NCBI RefSeq assembly: GCF_014202905.1
Contig: NZ_JACHHY010000012.1
Span: 1 to 64,000, forward strand
Direction: 5' to 3'
Origin: Chitinivorax tropicus
GTDB lineage: Bacteria; Pseudomonadota; Gammaproteobacteria; Burkholderiales; SCOH01
DNA length: 64,000 nucleotides
The position numbers were made by a program, and so were the translations under genes. Under the pieces are notes generated by a model. It did no database searches, was not told the origin of the DNA, and saw only the letters and a list, made by a program, of their open reading frames with translations. Every line of letters begins with the position of its first letter. The stretch's first letter is position 1. Below, piece by piece: positions 52,340 through 62,411 of this stretch.

Positions 52340-53344
52340 ATGTATGAAGCTTATTACGGCCTACAGGCCAAGCCATTCCAACTGAGCCCAGATCCTTCAT
52401 TCTTCTTTGGCAGCAAAGGCCACAAGCGCGCCATGTCTTACTTGGAATATGGCCTGCATCAGGGAGAAGGGTTCATCATCGTGACCGGCGAGATCGGCGC
52501 GGGCAAAACCACGCTGGTGCGGCATATGCTCCGCAAGCTGCCTGCTGACAAGATCGTCGCCGCGCATCTGGTCAGCACACAGCTTGATTCGGATGACATC
52601 TTGCGCATGGTTGCTGCGGCATTCGGATTGCCCGGCATCGAGGGTAACAAGGTGGCTGTGTTACGCAGAATCGAAGATTTCCTGCGGGAGTGCGCGAGCA
52701 AGCAACAGCGCGTGCTGTTGGTTGTGGATGAGGCGCAGAACCTGGCGGCCAAGGCGGTCGAGGAACTGCGGATGCTGTCCAATTTCCAGGTGGGTGAAAA
52801 GCCGCTGCTGCAAAGCTTTCTGCTGGGCCAGCCTGAGTTTCGGGATACTTTGCGGGGCGAAGACCTGTTACAGCTTCGTCAACGTGTGATCGCGTCGTAT
52901 CACCTTGGGGCGATGGATGAGGCGGAAACCCGAGCCTATATTGAATACCGCCTTCAAACTGCGGGCTGGCAACGTGGTGTGCTGTTCACCGATGATGCCC
53001 ATCGTGCCATCTATCAGTTCAGTCGAGGTATTCCACGCATGATCAATACCTTGTGTGACCGGCTGCTGCTGATGGGCTTCCTCGACGAATTGCAACAAAT
53101 TACGGGTACACAGGTTGAATTGGTGATAGATGACATGCGTCAGGAAATGGCCTTTGTCGATCCAGAAGAGGCCATCAAACCTGTGGGCGGCCCTACACGG
53201 GTGGCGGCGAATACCCAGCTTGCGATCGAGTTGTTCGAGGAACGCCTGAACAAGATCGAAGACTCCGTGAGCAATGTATTGAAATTGTCCCGGCAGATTC
53301 TGGATCTCGCTTCAGTCAGACGGATCATGGAAGAGAAGCATTGA
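52340..53344 (+). CDS. XrtA-associated AAA ATPase (ExeA-like)
   Basis: 334 residues. MYEAYYGLQAKPFQLSPDPSFFF opens the protein, then Walker A GEIGAGKTTLV (Lys56), Walker B LLVVDEAQNL and an arginine-finger region. The pattern is that of ExeA/GspA-like ATPases, here the PEP-CTERM locus subfamily (TIGR03015 as I recall it). The C-terminal 60 residues form a coiled coil. It may energise assembly of the export machine; there is no membrane helix of its own. Confidence 0.92.
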   Translation: MYEAYYGLQAKPFQLSPDPSFFFGSKGHKRAMSYLEYGLHQGEGFIIVTGEIGAGKTTLVRHMLRKLPADKIVAAHLVSTQLDSDDILRMVAAAFGLPGIEGNKVAVLRRIEDFLRECASKQQRVLLVVDEAQNLAAKAVEELRMLSNFQVGEKPLLQSFLLGQPEFRDTLRGEDLLQLRQRVIASYHLGAMDEAETRAYIEYRLQTAGWQRGVLFTDDAHRAIYQFSRGIPRMINTLCDRLLLMGFLDELQQITGTQVELVIDDMRQEMAFVDPEEAIKPVGGPTRVAANTQLAIELFEERLNKIEDSVSNVLKLSRQILDLASVRRIMEEKH

Positions 53345-53349
53345 GTCGA

Positions 53350-54201
53350 ATGATGGCAGGAATTCGGAATGCGATGACGATCGATGTCGAGGACTATTTC
53401 CAAGTCTCGGCGTTTGAGCACCATATCGCCCGTGGCAGCTGGGAATCGCTCCCCTGCCGTGTCGAGCGCAATATGGATGTCATCCTCTCATTGCTCAATC
53501 AACATCGCACCCAGGCCACCTTTTTTACCCTGGGCTGGATCGCAGAGCGCTATCCGCAACTGGTCAGGCGTATCGTGGCTGAGGGGCATGAGCTGGCCAG
53601 CCATGGCTATGGTCATTTGCGGGCATCCGACCAATCGCCGACAGAGTTTTCAGAGGATGTCGTCCGTGCCAAGAAACTGCTCGAAGATCTGGGTGGTGTG
53701 GCTGTGAAGGGATACCGTGCGCCCAGTTTTTCGATTGGCGCGGCCAATCTGTGGGCACTTGATACCTTGAAGCAGGCGGGTTACGAATACAGCTCCAGCA
53801 TCTACCCGGTAGCGCGTGATCATTACGGCATGCCCGATGCGCCCAGGTTCGCGTATCGTCCGGCTGCCGGGCAGGGTTTATTGGAAGTCCCTCCCACTAC
53901 GGTGCGCATGTTCAATCGTAACGTACCTGCCTCAGGTGGCGGGTTCTTCCGTCTGTTTCCTTATCATCTGTCCCGGGCATTGATCAAAAGAGTGAACCAG
54001 GTGGATGCCAAGCCAGCCATTTTCTACCTGCATCCTTGGGAGGTAGACCCTGGACAGCCACGACAGCAGGGTATCAGTTTGAAGACACGGGTTCGGCATT
54101 ACCTGAATCTGTCACGTACAGAGGCGCGACTCTCCCGATTGTTGGCTGATTTTCAATGGGGACGTATGGATCACATTTTTCTGGAGGGCGCACATGAATG
54201 A
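53350..54201 (+). CDS. XrtA-associated polysaccharide deacetylase
   Basis: 283 residues from ATG 53350 (GAGAAG upstream); ATG 53371, giving MTIDVEDYFQ, is an alternative. NodB-homology carbohydrate esterase family 4: TIDVEDYFQ supplies the catalytic Asp, ELASHGYGH the metal-binding His pair, YRAPSFSIG motif 3 and FYLHPWEVDP a C-terminal motif of the subfamily (DUF3473). No signal peptide. It should remove acetyl groups from the polysaccharide or its precursor. Confidence 0.92.
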   Translation: MMAGIRNAMTIDVEDYFQVSAFEHHIARGSWESLPCRVERNMDVILSLLNQHRTQATFFTLGWIAERYPQLVRRIVAEGHELASHGYGHLRASDQSPTEFSEDVVRAKKLLEDLGGVAVKGYRAPSFSIGAANLWALDTLKQAGYEYSSSIYPVARDHYGMPDAPRFAYRPAAGQGLLEVPPTTVRMFNRNVPASGGGFFRLFPYHLSRALIKRVNQVDAKPAIFYLHPWEVDPGQPRQQGISLKTRVRHYLNLSRTEARLSRLLADFQWGRMDHIFLEGAHE

Positions 54202-55255
54202 CATGGTGCGCACCAATGCGATGACCGAGCCTTTGACTGTCCGGGAAATGGCAGCTGCCGACCGGGTGCGCTGGGATCAATTCGTTGAGCACTGCCCCGA
54301 TGCCACGTTCTTCCACAAAGCGGGTTGGCAGCAGGTGATTGAGCAGGCGTTTGGGCACCGTTGCACTTTTCTGATGGCGGAAAGAGCGGGCCAGATCGAA
54401 GGCATTTTACCGCTATGCAATGTGAAGAGCCTGATGTTCGGCAACGCGTTGGTCAGCCTGCCTTTCTGTGTCTATGGTGGGGTGGCGGCAATAACAGATG
54501 AAGCGCGGGCCAAGCTGGATGAGGCGGCTATCAAGCTGGCGGAAGCCAAATCAGTCGATCATCTGGAGTACCGCTGTGAAATCTCCACGCATCCAGACTG
54601 GGCGCACAAAGAGCTGTATGTGACCTTTCGGCGTGATATCGACCCGGATGTGGAGGCCAATATGTTGGCCATTCCCAGAAAGCAGCGTGCCATGGTGCGA
54701 AAAGGCATCAAGTTTGAGCTGCAGGGGCATCTGGACGACGATGTCGAGCGTTTCTTCACCGCTTATTCCACCAGCGTACATCGTTTGGGCACGCCAGTCT
54801 TTTCCAAGCGTTACTTCAAGTTGTTGCAAGAGGTGTTCGGTAAAGACTGCGAAGTGCTGACCATCATGCAAGGCGAAACGCTGGTTGCCAGCGTACTTAG
54901 TTTCTATTTCCGTGATCAGGTGCTGCCGTACTATGGTGGCGGCATGGATGTGGCGCGTGATGTGGCTGGCAACGACTTCATGTACTGGGATTTACTGCGC
55001 AGGGCATGCGAGCGGGGTCTCAAGGTGTTCGATTTCGGGCGCTCCAAGCTGGGTACTGGTGCTTTTGATTTCAAGAAGAATTGGGGTTTTGAGGCCACGC
55101 CACTGCAATACGAGTATCGCTTGATCAAGGCGACGGCTGTGCCCGACCATAACCCGCTCAATCCCAAGTATCAGATGTTCATCAAGGCATGGCAGCGCAT
55201 GCCCATTCAGCTGGCCAATATGATCGGCCCGCATATCGTCAAGAATCTCGGCTGA
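54194..55255 (+). CDS. XrtA-associated FemAB-like acyltransferase
   Basis: 353 residues, overlapping the deacetylase gene by eight bases. GNAT/FemAB fold: DATFFHKAGWQQVIEQAFGH near the N-terminus, LVSLPFCVYGGVA, a central RKQRAMVRKGIKF segment and a C-terminal FDFGRSKLGTGAFDFKKNWGFE that is a hallmark of the PEP-CTERM FemAB subfamily (TIGR03019 as I recall it). FemAB proteins transfer amino acids from aminoacyl-tRNA to peptidoglycan; here an amino-acid or acyl decoration of the polysaccharide is more likely. Confidence 0.9.
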   Translation: MNDMVRTNAMTEPLTVREMAAADRVRWDQFVEHCPDATFFHKAGWQQVIEQAFGHRCTFLMAERAGQIEGILPLCNVKSLMFGNALVSLPFCVYGGVAAITDEARAKLDEAAIKLAEAKSVDHLEYRCEISTHPDWAHKELYVTFRRDIDPDVEANMLAIPRKQRAMVRKGIKFELQGHLDDDVERFFTAYSTSVHRLGTPVFSKRYFKLLQEVFGKDCEVLTIMQGETLVASVLSFYFRDQVLPYYGGGMDVARDVAGNDFMYWDLLRRACERGLKVFDFGRSKLGTGAFDFKKNWGFEATPLQYEYRLIKATAVPDHNPLNPKYQMFIKAWQRMPIQLANMIGPHIVKNLG

Positions 55256-55262
55256 TATTTCC

Positions 55263-56519
55263 ATGCAAGATCTGTTGTATCTCGTCCATCGCATTCCCTA
55301 TCCGCCCAACAAGGGGGATAAGGTTCGTTCCTTCAACATGCTGCGTTTTCTGGCCCAACGCTATCGTGTGCACCTCGGTGCATTTGTGGATGACCCGGAA
55401 GACTGGCGCTATGTGGATGACCTGAAGCAATTTTGTGGTGAGGTGCATCTGGAGCCCTTATCCCGTCGTCGGGCCACATTGAAGAGCGCTACCGGGCTAT
55501 TGAGTGGTGAAGCGCTGACCTTGCCCTTCTATCGTCACAATCACATGCAGCAGTGGGTTGATCGGGTATTGCGTCGCCACCCGATTCAGCGTGTCTTGGT
55601 GTTCTCGTCACCGATGGCGCAATATGTGGCCAAGCATACTCACCTGACCCGGATTGCAGATTTTGTGGATATCGATTCGGATAAATGGCGGCAATATGCG
55701 CAATCCAAACAATGGCCATTGTCGTGGGTCTACCGCCGGGAAGCGGATAGGCTGTTCACCTTTGAGCAGCAGGTGACCCAGCAATTTGACGGCACGGTTT
55801 TTGTCTCATCCATCGAGGCCCAGCATTTCCGTGACATGGCCCCGGCATGCAAAGCCAAAGTGGGTTATGTCAACAATGGTGTCGATGCGGAGTATTTCAA
55901 CGGCGACCGGGCCTATGACAATCCATATGGCGCAGATGAAATCCCCCTGGTGTTCACCGGTGCGATGGATTACTGGCCCAATATCGATGCTGTGCAGTGG
56001 TTCGCCAGTGAGATCCTGCCCGGATTGAGGCAGCGAATCCCGGCGTTGGTTTTCTATATTGTCGGTGCGCGGCCTACGGAAGCGGTGCTGGCGCTCGCGC
56101 AGCAGGTTGGTATCAAGGTGACCGGCAGTGTGCCCGATATCCGTCCCTATATCGCCCACGCCCGGCTGGCCGTGGCGCCATTGCGCATTGCTCGTGGTGT
56201 GCAGAACAAGGTGCTGGAAGCAATGGCGATGGCCAAATTGGTCATCGCATCGCCGCAAGCAGCAGAAGGCATCGAGGCCACCCGAGGCGAGGATTTGCTG
56301 GTGGCTGACCAGGCGCCGGACTACCAACACTTGATCGAGCGGGCATTGGCGGGCGAATTTGCAACGGTTCCTCAGGCTGCCCGGCAGTGTGTGGAGCGCC
56401 ATTATGATTGGTTTACCAATCTGGCCCATTTTGCTGAATTGTTGGATCGCTCGCCGGGAACCAGTGTGTTGCCAAATGCCGTGATTCCGGCGATGTCACA
56501 TTCCGGGAGGGGTGGGTGA
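55263..56519 (+). CDS. XrtA-associated glycosyltransferase, stp1 type
   Basis: 418 residues. LYLVHRIPYPPNKGDKVRSFN at the N-terminus is characteristic of the stp1 sugar transferase subfamily of XrtA loci (TIGR03087). A GT-B C-terminal half with FTGAMDYWPNIDAVQWF, GSVPDIRPYIAHARLAVAPLRIARGVQNKVLEAMAM follows. Cytoplasmic, adds a sugar to the lipid-linked repeat unit. Its stop overlaps the exosortase start by four bases. Confidence 0.9.
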   Translation: MQDLLYLVHRIPYPPNKGDKVRSFNMLRFLAQRYRVHLGAFVDDPEDWRYVDDLKQFCGEVHLEPLSRRRATLKSATGLLSGEALTLPFYRHNHMQQWVDRVLRRHPIQRVLVFSSPMAQYVAKHTHLTRIADFVDIDSDKWRQYAQSKQWPLSWVYRREADRLFTFEQQVTQQFDGTVFVSSIEAQHFRDMAPACKAKVGYVNNGVDAEYFNGDRAYDNPYGADEIPLVFTGAMDYWPNIDAVQWFASEILPGLRQRIPALVFYIVGARPTEAVLALAQQVGIKVTGSVPDIRPYIAHARLAVAPLRIARGVQNKVLEAMAMAKLVIASPQAAEGIEATRGEDLLVADQAPDYQHLIERALAGEFATVPQAARQCVERHYDWFTNLAHFAELLDRSPGTSVLPNAVIPAMSHSGRGG

Positions 56520-58048
56520 GACTGGAATCGCCTGCTGGCAATATTTCAACGGGGGGTGACCGGGCAGCCAATGCTTGGCGCAAGCCGCTGGGTCTGTTTT
56601 TGGTTGCGCTGACCTTGCTGCTCATTGTCTACGCCGACACTTGGCTGGGCATGGTCGATATCTGGTATCGGTCGGATACCTATGCGCACGGCTTTCTGAT
56701 TGCGCCAATCAGTCTGTGGCTGGTCTGGCAACGCCGACGCCATGTGGCAACTCTATCACCCGGCCCTGCCATGCTGCCATTGGTCGGGCTGGTGCTGTTG
56801 GGTGCGGTGTGGTTGGTAGGCAATGTGGCTGGGGCCATGGTGGTGCAACAATACGCCTTTGTGCTCATGCTGCCATTGCTGGTATGGGCGATACTGGGCT
56901 GGGAAGTCACTTGGGCACTGTGTTTTCCGTTGACCTACCTGATTCTGGCGGTGCCATTTGGTGAGGTGCTGCTGCCATGGATGATGAATTTCACCGCTGA
57001 TTTCACGGTTGGCATGTTGCGCATGACCGGTATCCCGGTTTACCGGGAGGGGCTGTTCTTCACCATTCCCTCCGGCCAGTGGTCAGTCGTAGAAGCGTGC
57101 AGTGGGTTACGTTACCTGATCGCCTCGTTCACACTGGGCACCCTGTATGCATATCTGACCTATCGTCGGGCTTCCCGCCGTGTGGTCTTCACACTTGCCT
57201 CCATTCTGGTGCCGATACTGGCCAATGGATTGCGAGCGTATTTGATTGTGATGATCGGCCACATGAGCAATATGAAGTACGCCGTGGGTGTGGATCATCT
57301 GATCTATGGCTGGCTGTTCTTCGGCATCATCATGCTGGCCTTGTTCTGGGTGGGGGCCTATTGGCGCGAAGACGGTGAGGAGACTGCAGGTGACGGAGTC
57401 GTACCGTTCTACCGCACCATTCCGGTCACAACGTGGTTGATCAGCATTGGCATGCTGGTGGGTGTGCTGCTGCCCTGGCCGGGCTATGCCTATTACCTGA
57501 AAACGCACGCCAATGGCAAACCTCAGCAGGTTGTGCTGGATGCACCGCTCGGTTGGTCATCCGCTGAGCGCCGTCTCAAGTGGTCGCCGGCGTATGACAA
57601 TGCGCCATTCAAGCTGCAGCAGGAGTTTTCCAATGGCCATCAAGTGGCCGGTGTATTCATCGGGTTTTACCCCGGCGCCCTACGTGGGGCAGAGATGGTG
57701 TCCACTGGCAATGGGCTGTTCAGAGAAGAAGAACATCAAGAGTGGACACTGTTACGGCAGATGAATGTGGAAAGCCGTTACTGGGGCACAGTCAAGCAAT
57801 CGGATATCCGTGGTGTCGGGACACAGTTCCGGCTGTGGCAGCGATATTGGATCGATGGCATTTGGACGGCTGATCCCTACTATGCCAAGTTGCTGCAGGC
57901 GAAAGCACGGCTCCTGGGGGCGCCTGCCCAATCCGCCATCGTCATGATGTATGCGCCCGTGGCAGAGGGTGAGAACGGTCAGGCATTGGATCAATTCGCG
58001 GCGGTGATGCTACCGGCCTTGGAGGAAGGGTTGCAACATGCCAGATAA
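56516..58048 (+). CDS. xrtA: Exosortase A fused to an EpsI domain
   Basis: 510 residues from GTG 56516. The first 290 residues carry about eight membrane helices and the exosortase active site: Cys195 in VVEACSGLRY, Arg240 in NGLRAY and His261 in GVDHLIYGW. After a last membrane helix (about 303-325) comes a soluble EpsI-type domain (residues about 330-505; DAPLGWSSAERRLKWSP, GVFIGFYPGALRGAEMV, FRLWQRYWIDGIWTADPYYAKLLQAKARL). Exosortase A cleaves PEP-CTERM sorting signals in the inner membrane; EpsI acts in the linked EPS export. XrtA in many loci is found with EpsI as the same fusion. Confidence 0.95.
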   Translation: MRLESPAGNISTGGDRAANAWRKPLGLFLVALTLLLIVYADTWLGMVDIWYRSDTYAHGFLIAPISLWLVWQRRRHVATLSPGPAMLPLVGLVLLGAVWLVGNVAGAMVVQQYAFVLMLPLLVWAILGWEVTWALCFPLTYLILAVPFGEVLLPWMMNFTADFTVGMLRMTGIPVYREGLFFTIPSGQWSVVEACSGLRYLIASFTLGTLYAYLTYRRASRRVVFTLASILVPILANGLRAYLIVMIGHMSNMKYAVGVDHLIYGWLFFGIIMLALFWVGAYWREDGEETAGDGVVPFYRTIPVTTWLISIGMLVGVLLPWPGYAYYLKTHANGKPQQVVLDAPLGWSSAERRLKWSPAYDNAPFKLQQEFSNGHQVAGVFIGFYPGALRGAEMVSTGNGLFREEEHQEWTLLRQMNVESRYWGTVKQSDIRGVGTQFRLWQRYWIDGIWTADPYYAKLLQAKARLLGAPAQSAIVMMYAPVAEGENGQALDQFAAVMLPALEEGLQHAR

Positions 58049-59207
58049 GCAGGGCGGTGCGGCCACCCCCCCGCTGGTTGCACACCTGATCTACAGCCTG
58101 GATTTCGGCGGCTTGGAGAATGGATTGGTCAATCTGATCAATCACATGCCAGGAGATGTGTGTCGTCATGTCATCATCTGCCTGACGACCTACAGCGATT
58201 TCGCCAAGCGTATTCAACGCCCAGACGTGCCGATCCATGCTTTGAACAAGCCGCCTGGCAAGGCAATCGGGTCGTACTTGAAGTTGTGGCGGTTGCTTCG
58301 GCAGCTGAAGCCGGATCTGCTGCATACCCGCAATCTGGCCGCGCTGGAAGGACAGTTCTGGGCAGTGCTGGCTGGCATACCGCACCGTATCCATAGCGAG
58401 CACGGGCGGGATGCGGACGACATCGATGGCACCAATCTCAAGTACCAGCGATTGCGGCGTTTGTTCCGCCCATTTGTGCAGCATCAAATTGCCTTGTCGA
58501 GAGATCTGCAGCGCTATCTGGCTGACCGGGTCTTCGTGCCCCCCCATGCTTTGTCGCAAATCTACAATGGGGTGGACGACACCCGGTTTGTCCCATCGCC
58601 AGAGGGCAGGGCAGACGTTGTCGACTCACCTTTCAATGGCCGGGATGACTTGTTGGTGATCGGCACTGTAGGGCGGTTGCAGCCGGTCAAGGATCAAGTG
58701 AATCTGGCTGATGCGTTTGGTCGTCTGATCGCCAGCAATCCGCAATACCGGAGTTTTGTGCGACTGGCGATCATCGGTGACGGCGGTACACGTGACAAAG
58801 TACTCAGCAAGCTGGAAGGGTCAGGTGTGGCCGACCTGACCTGGTTGCCCGGCGCACGGCACGATGTGTCTGATCTGATGCGTGCCTTTGATGTGTTTGC
58901 CCTGCCCTCATTGGCGGAAGGCATCTCCAACACCATTCTCGAAGCCATGTCCTGTGGTTTACCGGTGGTGGCGACCGATGTGGGAGGCAATGCGGAATTG
59001 ATCGAGCACGGTCATACTGGGCTGCTGGTGCCCAAGGCAGACCCGGCAGCATTGGCTGAGGCACTCAACCGTTATGTGGTGGATGCTTCCTTGCGTCGGG
59101 CTCATGGTTTGGCTGGGCGGCTACGTATCGAGCGCGAATTCAGCCTGACCCGCATGGTGGAAAAATATTCGGATATCTACCGGCGTGCCTTACAAGGCGC
59201 GTTGTAA
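58038..59207 (+). CDS. XrtA-associated glycosyltransferase, stp2 type
   Basis: 389 residues, overlapping the exosortase stop by 11 bases. VAHLIYSLDFGGLENGLVNLIN at the start marks the stp2 subfamily (TIGR03088). GT4-type C-terminal half: GTVGRLQPVKDQ, LPSLAEGISNTILEAMSCGLPVVATDVGGNAELI. Transfers a sugar in the cytoplasm onto the growing repeat unit. Confidence 0.92.
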   Translation: MPDKQGGAATPPLVAHLIYSLDFGGLENGLVNLINHMPGDVCRHVIICLTTYSDFAKRIQRPDVPIHALNKPPGKAIGSYLKLWRLLRQLKPDLLHTRNLAALEGQFWAVLAGIPHRIHSEHGRDADDIDGTNLKYQRLRRLFRPFVQHQIALSRDLQRYLADRVFVPPHALSQIYNGVDDTRFVPSPEGRADVVDSPFNGRDDLLVIGTVGRLQPVKDQVNLADAFGRLIASNPQYRSFVRLAIIGDGGTRDKVLSKLEGSGVADLTWLPGARHDVSDLMRAFDVFALPSLAEGISNTILEAMSCGLPVVATDVGGNAELIEHGHTGLLVPKADPAALAEALNRYVVDASLRRAHGLAGRLRIEREFSLTRMVEKYSDIYRRALQGAL

Positions 59208-59274
59208 CAATCAGGCAGGGAAGGGCAGATACAAGCGCACTCTCCCGCCTCTACATGAATGATGGAGCACACAT

Positions 59275-61197
59275 ATGTGTGGCATTGTTGGTCTGTTTGA
59301 CCTGAAAGGCCGTCGGGTTTACGAGCGTGAGCTGGTGTCTCGGCTCAATGACATTCAATATCATCGCGGGCCAGACGAAAGCGGCTTGCACATCGAGCCG
59401 GGCGTGGCATTTGGCCATCGCCGCCTGTCGATCATTGATTTGTCCACTGGTCAGCAACCATTGTTCAACGAAGACCGCTCCGTGGTCGTCGTGTTCAATG
59501 GTGAGATCTACAATTTCCAGGAATTGATGCCCGAGCTGCAGGCTTTGGGACACACCTTCCGCACCCACTCCGATACCGAGGTCATCGTCCATGCCTGGGA
59601 AGAGTGGGGGGAGGCATGCGTACAGCGCTTCCGGGGCATGTTTGCCTTTGCGCTGTGGGATCGCAACCGGGATATCCTGTTCCTGGCACGTGACCGATTG
59701 GGCGTCAAACCGCTGTTCTACGCTTTGCTGCCAGACGGCACCATGATGTTCTCGTCCGAGTTGAAATCGATTGCCGCTCACCCAGCTTTCGACAAGGTAC
59801 TCGATCCGATGTCGATCGAGGATTATTTTGCTTATGGCTATATTCCCGAGCCCCGTACCGTCTATCTAGGGGCCTCAAAGCTGGAACCCGGCCATACCCT
59901 GACCTTCCGTCATGGTGGCATCATGCCGGAGCCGCGTGAATATTGGGATGTGCCGTTCAAATCGATCGGCCCCATCAGCGAAAAAGAAGCGGAAGAGGAA
60001 ATGATCCGCCGCCTGCGGGACTCCGTGCGGATACGCATGATCTCGGAAGTACCATTGGGGGCATTCCTGTCCGGCGGGGTGGATTCGAGTGCGGTGGTGG
60101 CGATGATGGCCGGTTTGTCATCCGACCCGGTCAATACCTGTTCGATCTCCTTTGGCGACCCCAAATTCAACGAGGCCGAATTCGCCCAGCAAGTTGCCAA
60201 TCGTTACCATACCAATCATCGTGTCGAGCAGGTTGATCCAGATGATTTCAGCCTGCTCGACAAGCTGGCGGGCATGTATGATGAGCCATATGCCGACAGC
60301 TCCGCGTTGCCCACCTATCGTGTGTGCCAACTGGCCCGCAAACATGTCACGGTGGCATTGTCGGGTGATGGGGGAGATGAGAACGTCGCCGGTTACCGCC
60401 GCTATCGTTTCCATTTGAACGAGGAAAAGCTGCGTTCAGCCTTACCGCTGTCGATCCGCCGTCCGCTGTTTGGCACCTTGGGCACGCTTTATCCGAAAGC
60501 GGACTGGGCGCCTCGGATGTTCCGCGCCAAATCGACCTTTGAAGCGCTGGCGAGGGATTCGGTCGAGGCGTATTTCCACGCGGTGTCGATCTTCAAGACC
60601 AGCATGCGCGCCAAGCTGTACACCCCTAAATTCATGGCCGAGCTGGGGGGCTATCATGCCAGTAACGCTATGCGCCGCCATGCCCAGAAGGCACCGACTG
60701 ATCATCCATTGAGCTTGGTGCAATATCTGGACATGAAGACCTATCTGGTCGGGGACATTCTCACCAAGGTGGATCGCGCCAGCATGGCCAACTCGCTGGA
60801 AGTCCGCGAGCCGTTACTGGATCACTCATGGATGGAATGGATGTCCGGCCTGCCGCCAGAGCTCAAGCTGAAAGGGGGCGAGGGCAAATACATCCTCAAG
60901 AAATCGTTGGAGCCTTACCTGCCCAACGACATCCTCTATCGCCAGAAAATGGGCTTTGCCGTGCCGCTGGCAGCGTGGTTCCGTGGGCCATTACGGCAGC
61001 GGGTGCGGGAAGCGCTGTTGGGCGATACCCTGGCCCAGACCGGTTGGTTCAACCAGAGCTACCTGTTGGAGCTGGTCACCCATCATGAAAAGGGTATCCG
61101 TGACTACAGCGCACCGATCTGGACACTGTTGATGTTCGAATCCTTCCTGCGCAACTGTCTGGGGGTGACGGCAAGTGACACGAGCAAGGTGGCCTGA
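59275..61197 (+). CDS. XrtA-associated amidotransferase (asparagine synthase-like)
   Basis: 640 residues; ATGGAGCACACAT upstream supplies GGAG. The N-terminal glutamine amidotransferase starts MCGIVGLFDLKG (Cys2 nucleophile after Met removal) with RGPDESG; the C-terminal synthetase domain has the PP-loop LSGGVDSSAVVAM (about residue 265) and ALSGDGGDENVAGYRRY. This is the 'eps_aminotran_1' group of XrtA loci (TIGR03108 as I recall it). It probably transfers ammonia to a carboxyl group of a sugar acid or aglycone rather than making asparagine. Confidence 0.92.
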   Translation: MCGIVGLFDLKGRRVYERELVSRLNDIQYHRGPDESGLHIEPGVAFGHRRLSIIDLSTGQQPLFNEDRSVVVVFNGEIYNFQELMPELQALGHTFRTHSDTEVIVHAWEEWGEACVQRFRGMFAFALWDRNRDILFLARDRLGVKPLFYALLPDGTMMFSSELKSIAAHPAFDKVLDPMSIEDYFAYGYIPEPRTVYLGASKLEPGHTLTFRHGGIMPEPREYWDVPFKSIGPISEKEAEEEMIRRLRDSVRIRMISEVPLGAFLSGGVDSSAVVAMMAGLSSDPVNTCSISFGDPKFNEAEFAQQVANRYHTNHRVEQVDPDDFSLLDKLAGMYDEPYADSSALPTYRVCQLARKHVTVALSGDGGDENVAGYRRYRFHLNEEKLRSALPLSIRRPLFGTLGTLYPKADWAPRMFRAKSTFEALARDSVEAYFHAVSIFKTSMRAKLYTPKFMAELGGYHASNAMRRHAQKAPTDHPLSLVQYLDMKTYLVGDILTKVDRASMANSLEVREPLLDHSWMEWMSGLPPELKLKGGEGKYILKKSLEPYLPNDILYRQKMGFAVPLAAWFRGPLRQRVREALLGDTLAQTGWFNQSYLLELVTHHEKGIRDYSAPIWTLLMFESFLRNCLGVTASDTSKVA

Positions 61198-62411
61198 TGC
61201 GGATTCTGCACATTCTGGATCACTCCATTCCACTGCATTCCGGCTACACCTTCCGTACAGCGGCTATTTTGCGTGAGCAGCGCAAGCTGGGATGGGAGAC
61301 ATTCCACCTGACCAGCCCCAAGCAGGAGAACTGTACGGTGCTGGAAGAGGATGTGGATGGCTTGCATTTCTATCGTACCCCGCCCGCCAAAGGCTTCATG
61401 GCCAGCAAGCCGGTATTGTCCGAAATCGCACTGATTCAAGCCACAGCCCACCGACTGGAGGAGGTGGCCAAGCAAGTCAGGCCAGATGTCTTGCATGCCC
61501 ATTCCCCGGTGCTCAATGCCATTCCTGCCTTGCAGGTGGGGCAAAAGCTCGGCATCCCGGTGGTGTATGAAGTACGCGCCTTCTGGGAGGATGCTGCCGT
61601 TGACCATGGCACCAGCAAAGAATGGGGGCTGCGTTACCGCGCCACACGCGGTCTGGAGACTTATGCGCTGAAGCGTGTCCAGGCTGTGACCACCATCTGC
61701 GAAGGGCTGCGTGGCGATATCGTCGCACGTGGCATTCCTGCGGACAAAGTGACGGTGATCCCCAATGCCGTGGATATCGAGAAGTTCCAGGTTGGCGCCC
61801 AGCCAGACCCGGCCTTGCAAGCCAGATTGGGGCTACAGGGCAAGACCGTGCTGGGATTCATCGGCTCGTTCTATGCATATGAGGGCTTGAATGTCCTACT
61901 GGATGCATTGCCTTTGATGTTGCGCGAGAACCCGGATATCCGGCTGCTGTTGACTGGCGGTGGCCACCAAGAGACTGCGTTGAAACAGCAAGCGCAACAG
62001 CTTGGCATCAGCGAACAGATCGTCTTCACCGGGCGCGTGCCAAATGCTGATGTACCTCAATACTACGATCTGGTGGATGTACTGGTGTACCCACGCCTGC
62101 CGATGCGCCTGACCGAATTGGTGACACCGTTGAAACCACTGGAAGCGATGGCGCAAGGCCGCTTGGTGGCGGCCAGTGATGTCGGCGGCCATCGCGAGCT
62201 GATTCAGCCCAATGTGACCGGGGTACTGTTCCGTGCAGATGATGCAGCTGATCTGGCCAAGGTGGTGCTGGATCTTGCAGCACACCCGGAACGCTGGCCC
62301 GCTATGAAGTCTGCGGGCCGCCACTACGTTGAAACCGAGCGCAATTGGGCGAACAGCGTCAGCCGGTACCAACACATCTACCCCGCGCTATTGAACGGAA
62401 AGCGGCGATGA
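61197..62411 (+). CDS. XrtA-associated glycosyltransferase, stp3 type
   Basis: 404 residues; ATG overlaps the amidotransferase stop by one base. LHILDHSIPLHSGYTFRT at the start is the signature of the exosortase A-associated GT4 subgroup (TIGR04063). ITVIPNAVDIEKF-type motif (VTVIPNAVDIEKFQV), GFIGSFYAYEGLNVLLDAL and KPLEAMAQGRLVAASDVGGHRELI complete the GT-B fold. Cytoplasmic. Confidence 0.92.
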   Translation: MRILHILDHSIPLHSGYTFRTAAILREQRKLGWETFHLTSPKQENCTVLEEDVDGLHFYRTPPAKGFMASKPVLSEIALIQATAHRLEEVAKQVRPDVLHAHSPVLNAIPALQVGQKLGIPVVYEVRAFWEDAAVDHGTSKEWGLRYRATRGLETYALKRVQAVTTICEGLRGDIVARGIPADKVTVIPNAVDIEKFQVGAQPDPALQARLGLQGKTVLGFIGSFYAYEGLNVLLDALPLMLRENPDIRLLLTGGGHQETALKQQAQQLGISEQIVFTGRVPNADVPQYYDLVDVLVYPRLPMRLTELVTPLKPLEAMAQGRLVAASDVGGHRELIQPNVTGVLFRADDAADLAKVVLDLAAHPERWPAMKSAGRHYVETERNWANSVSRYQHIYPALLNGKRR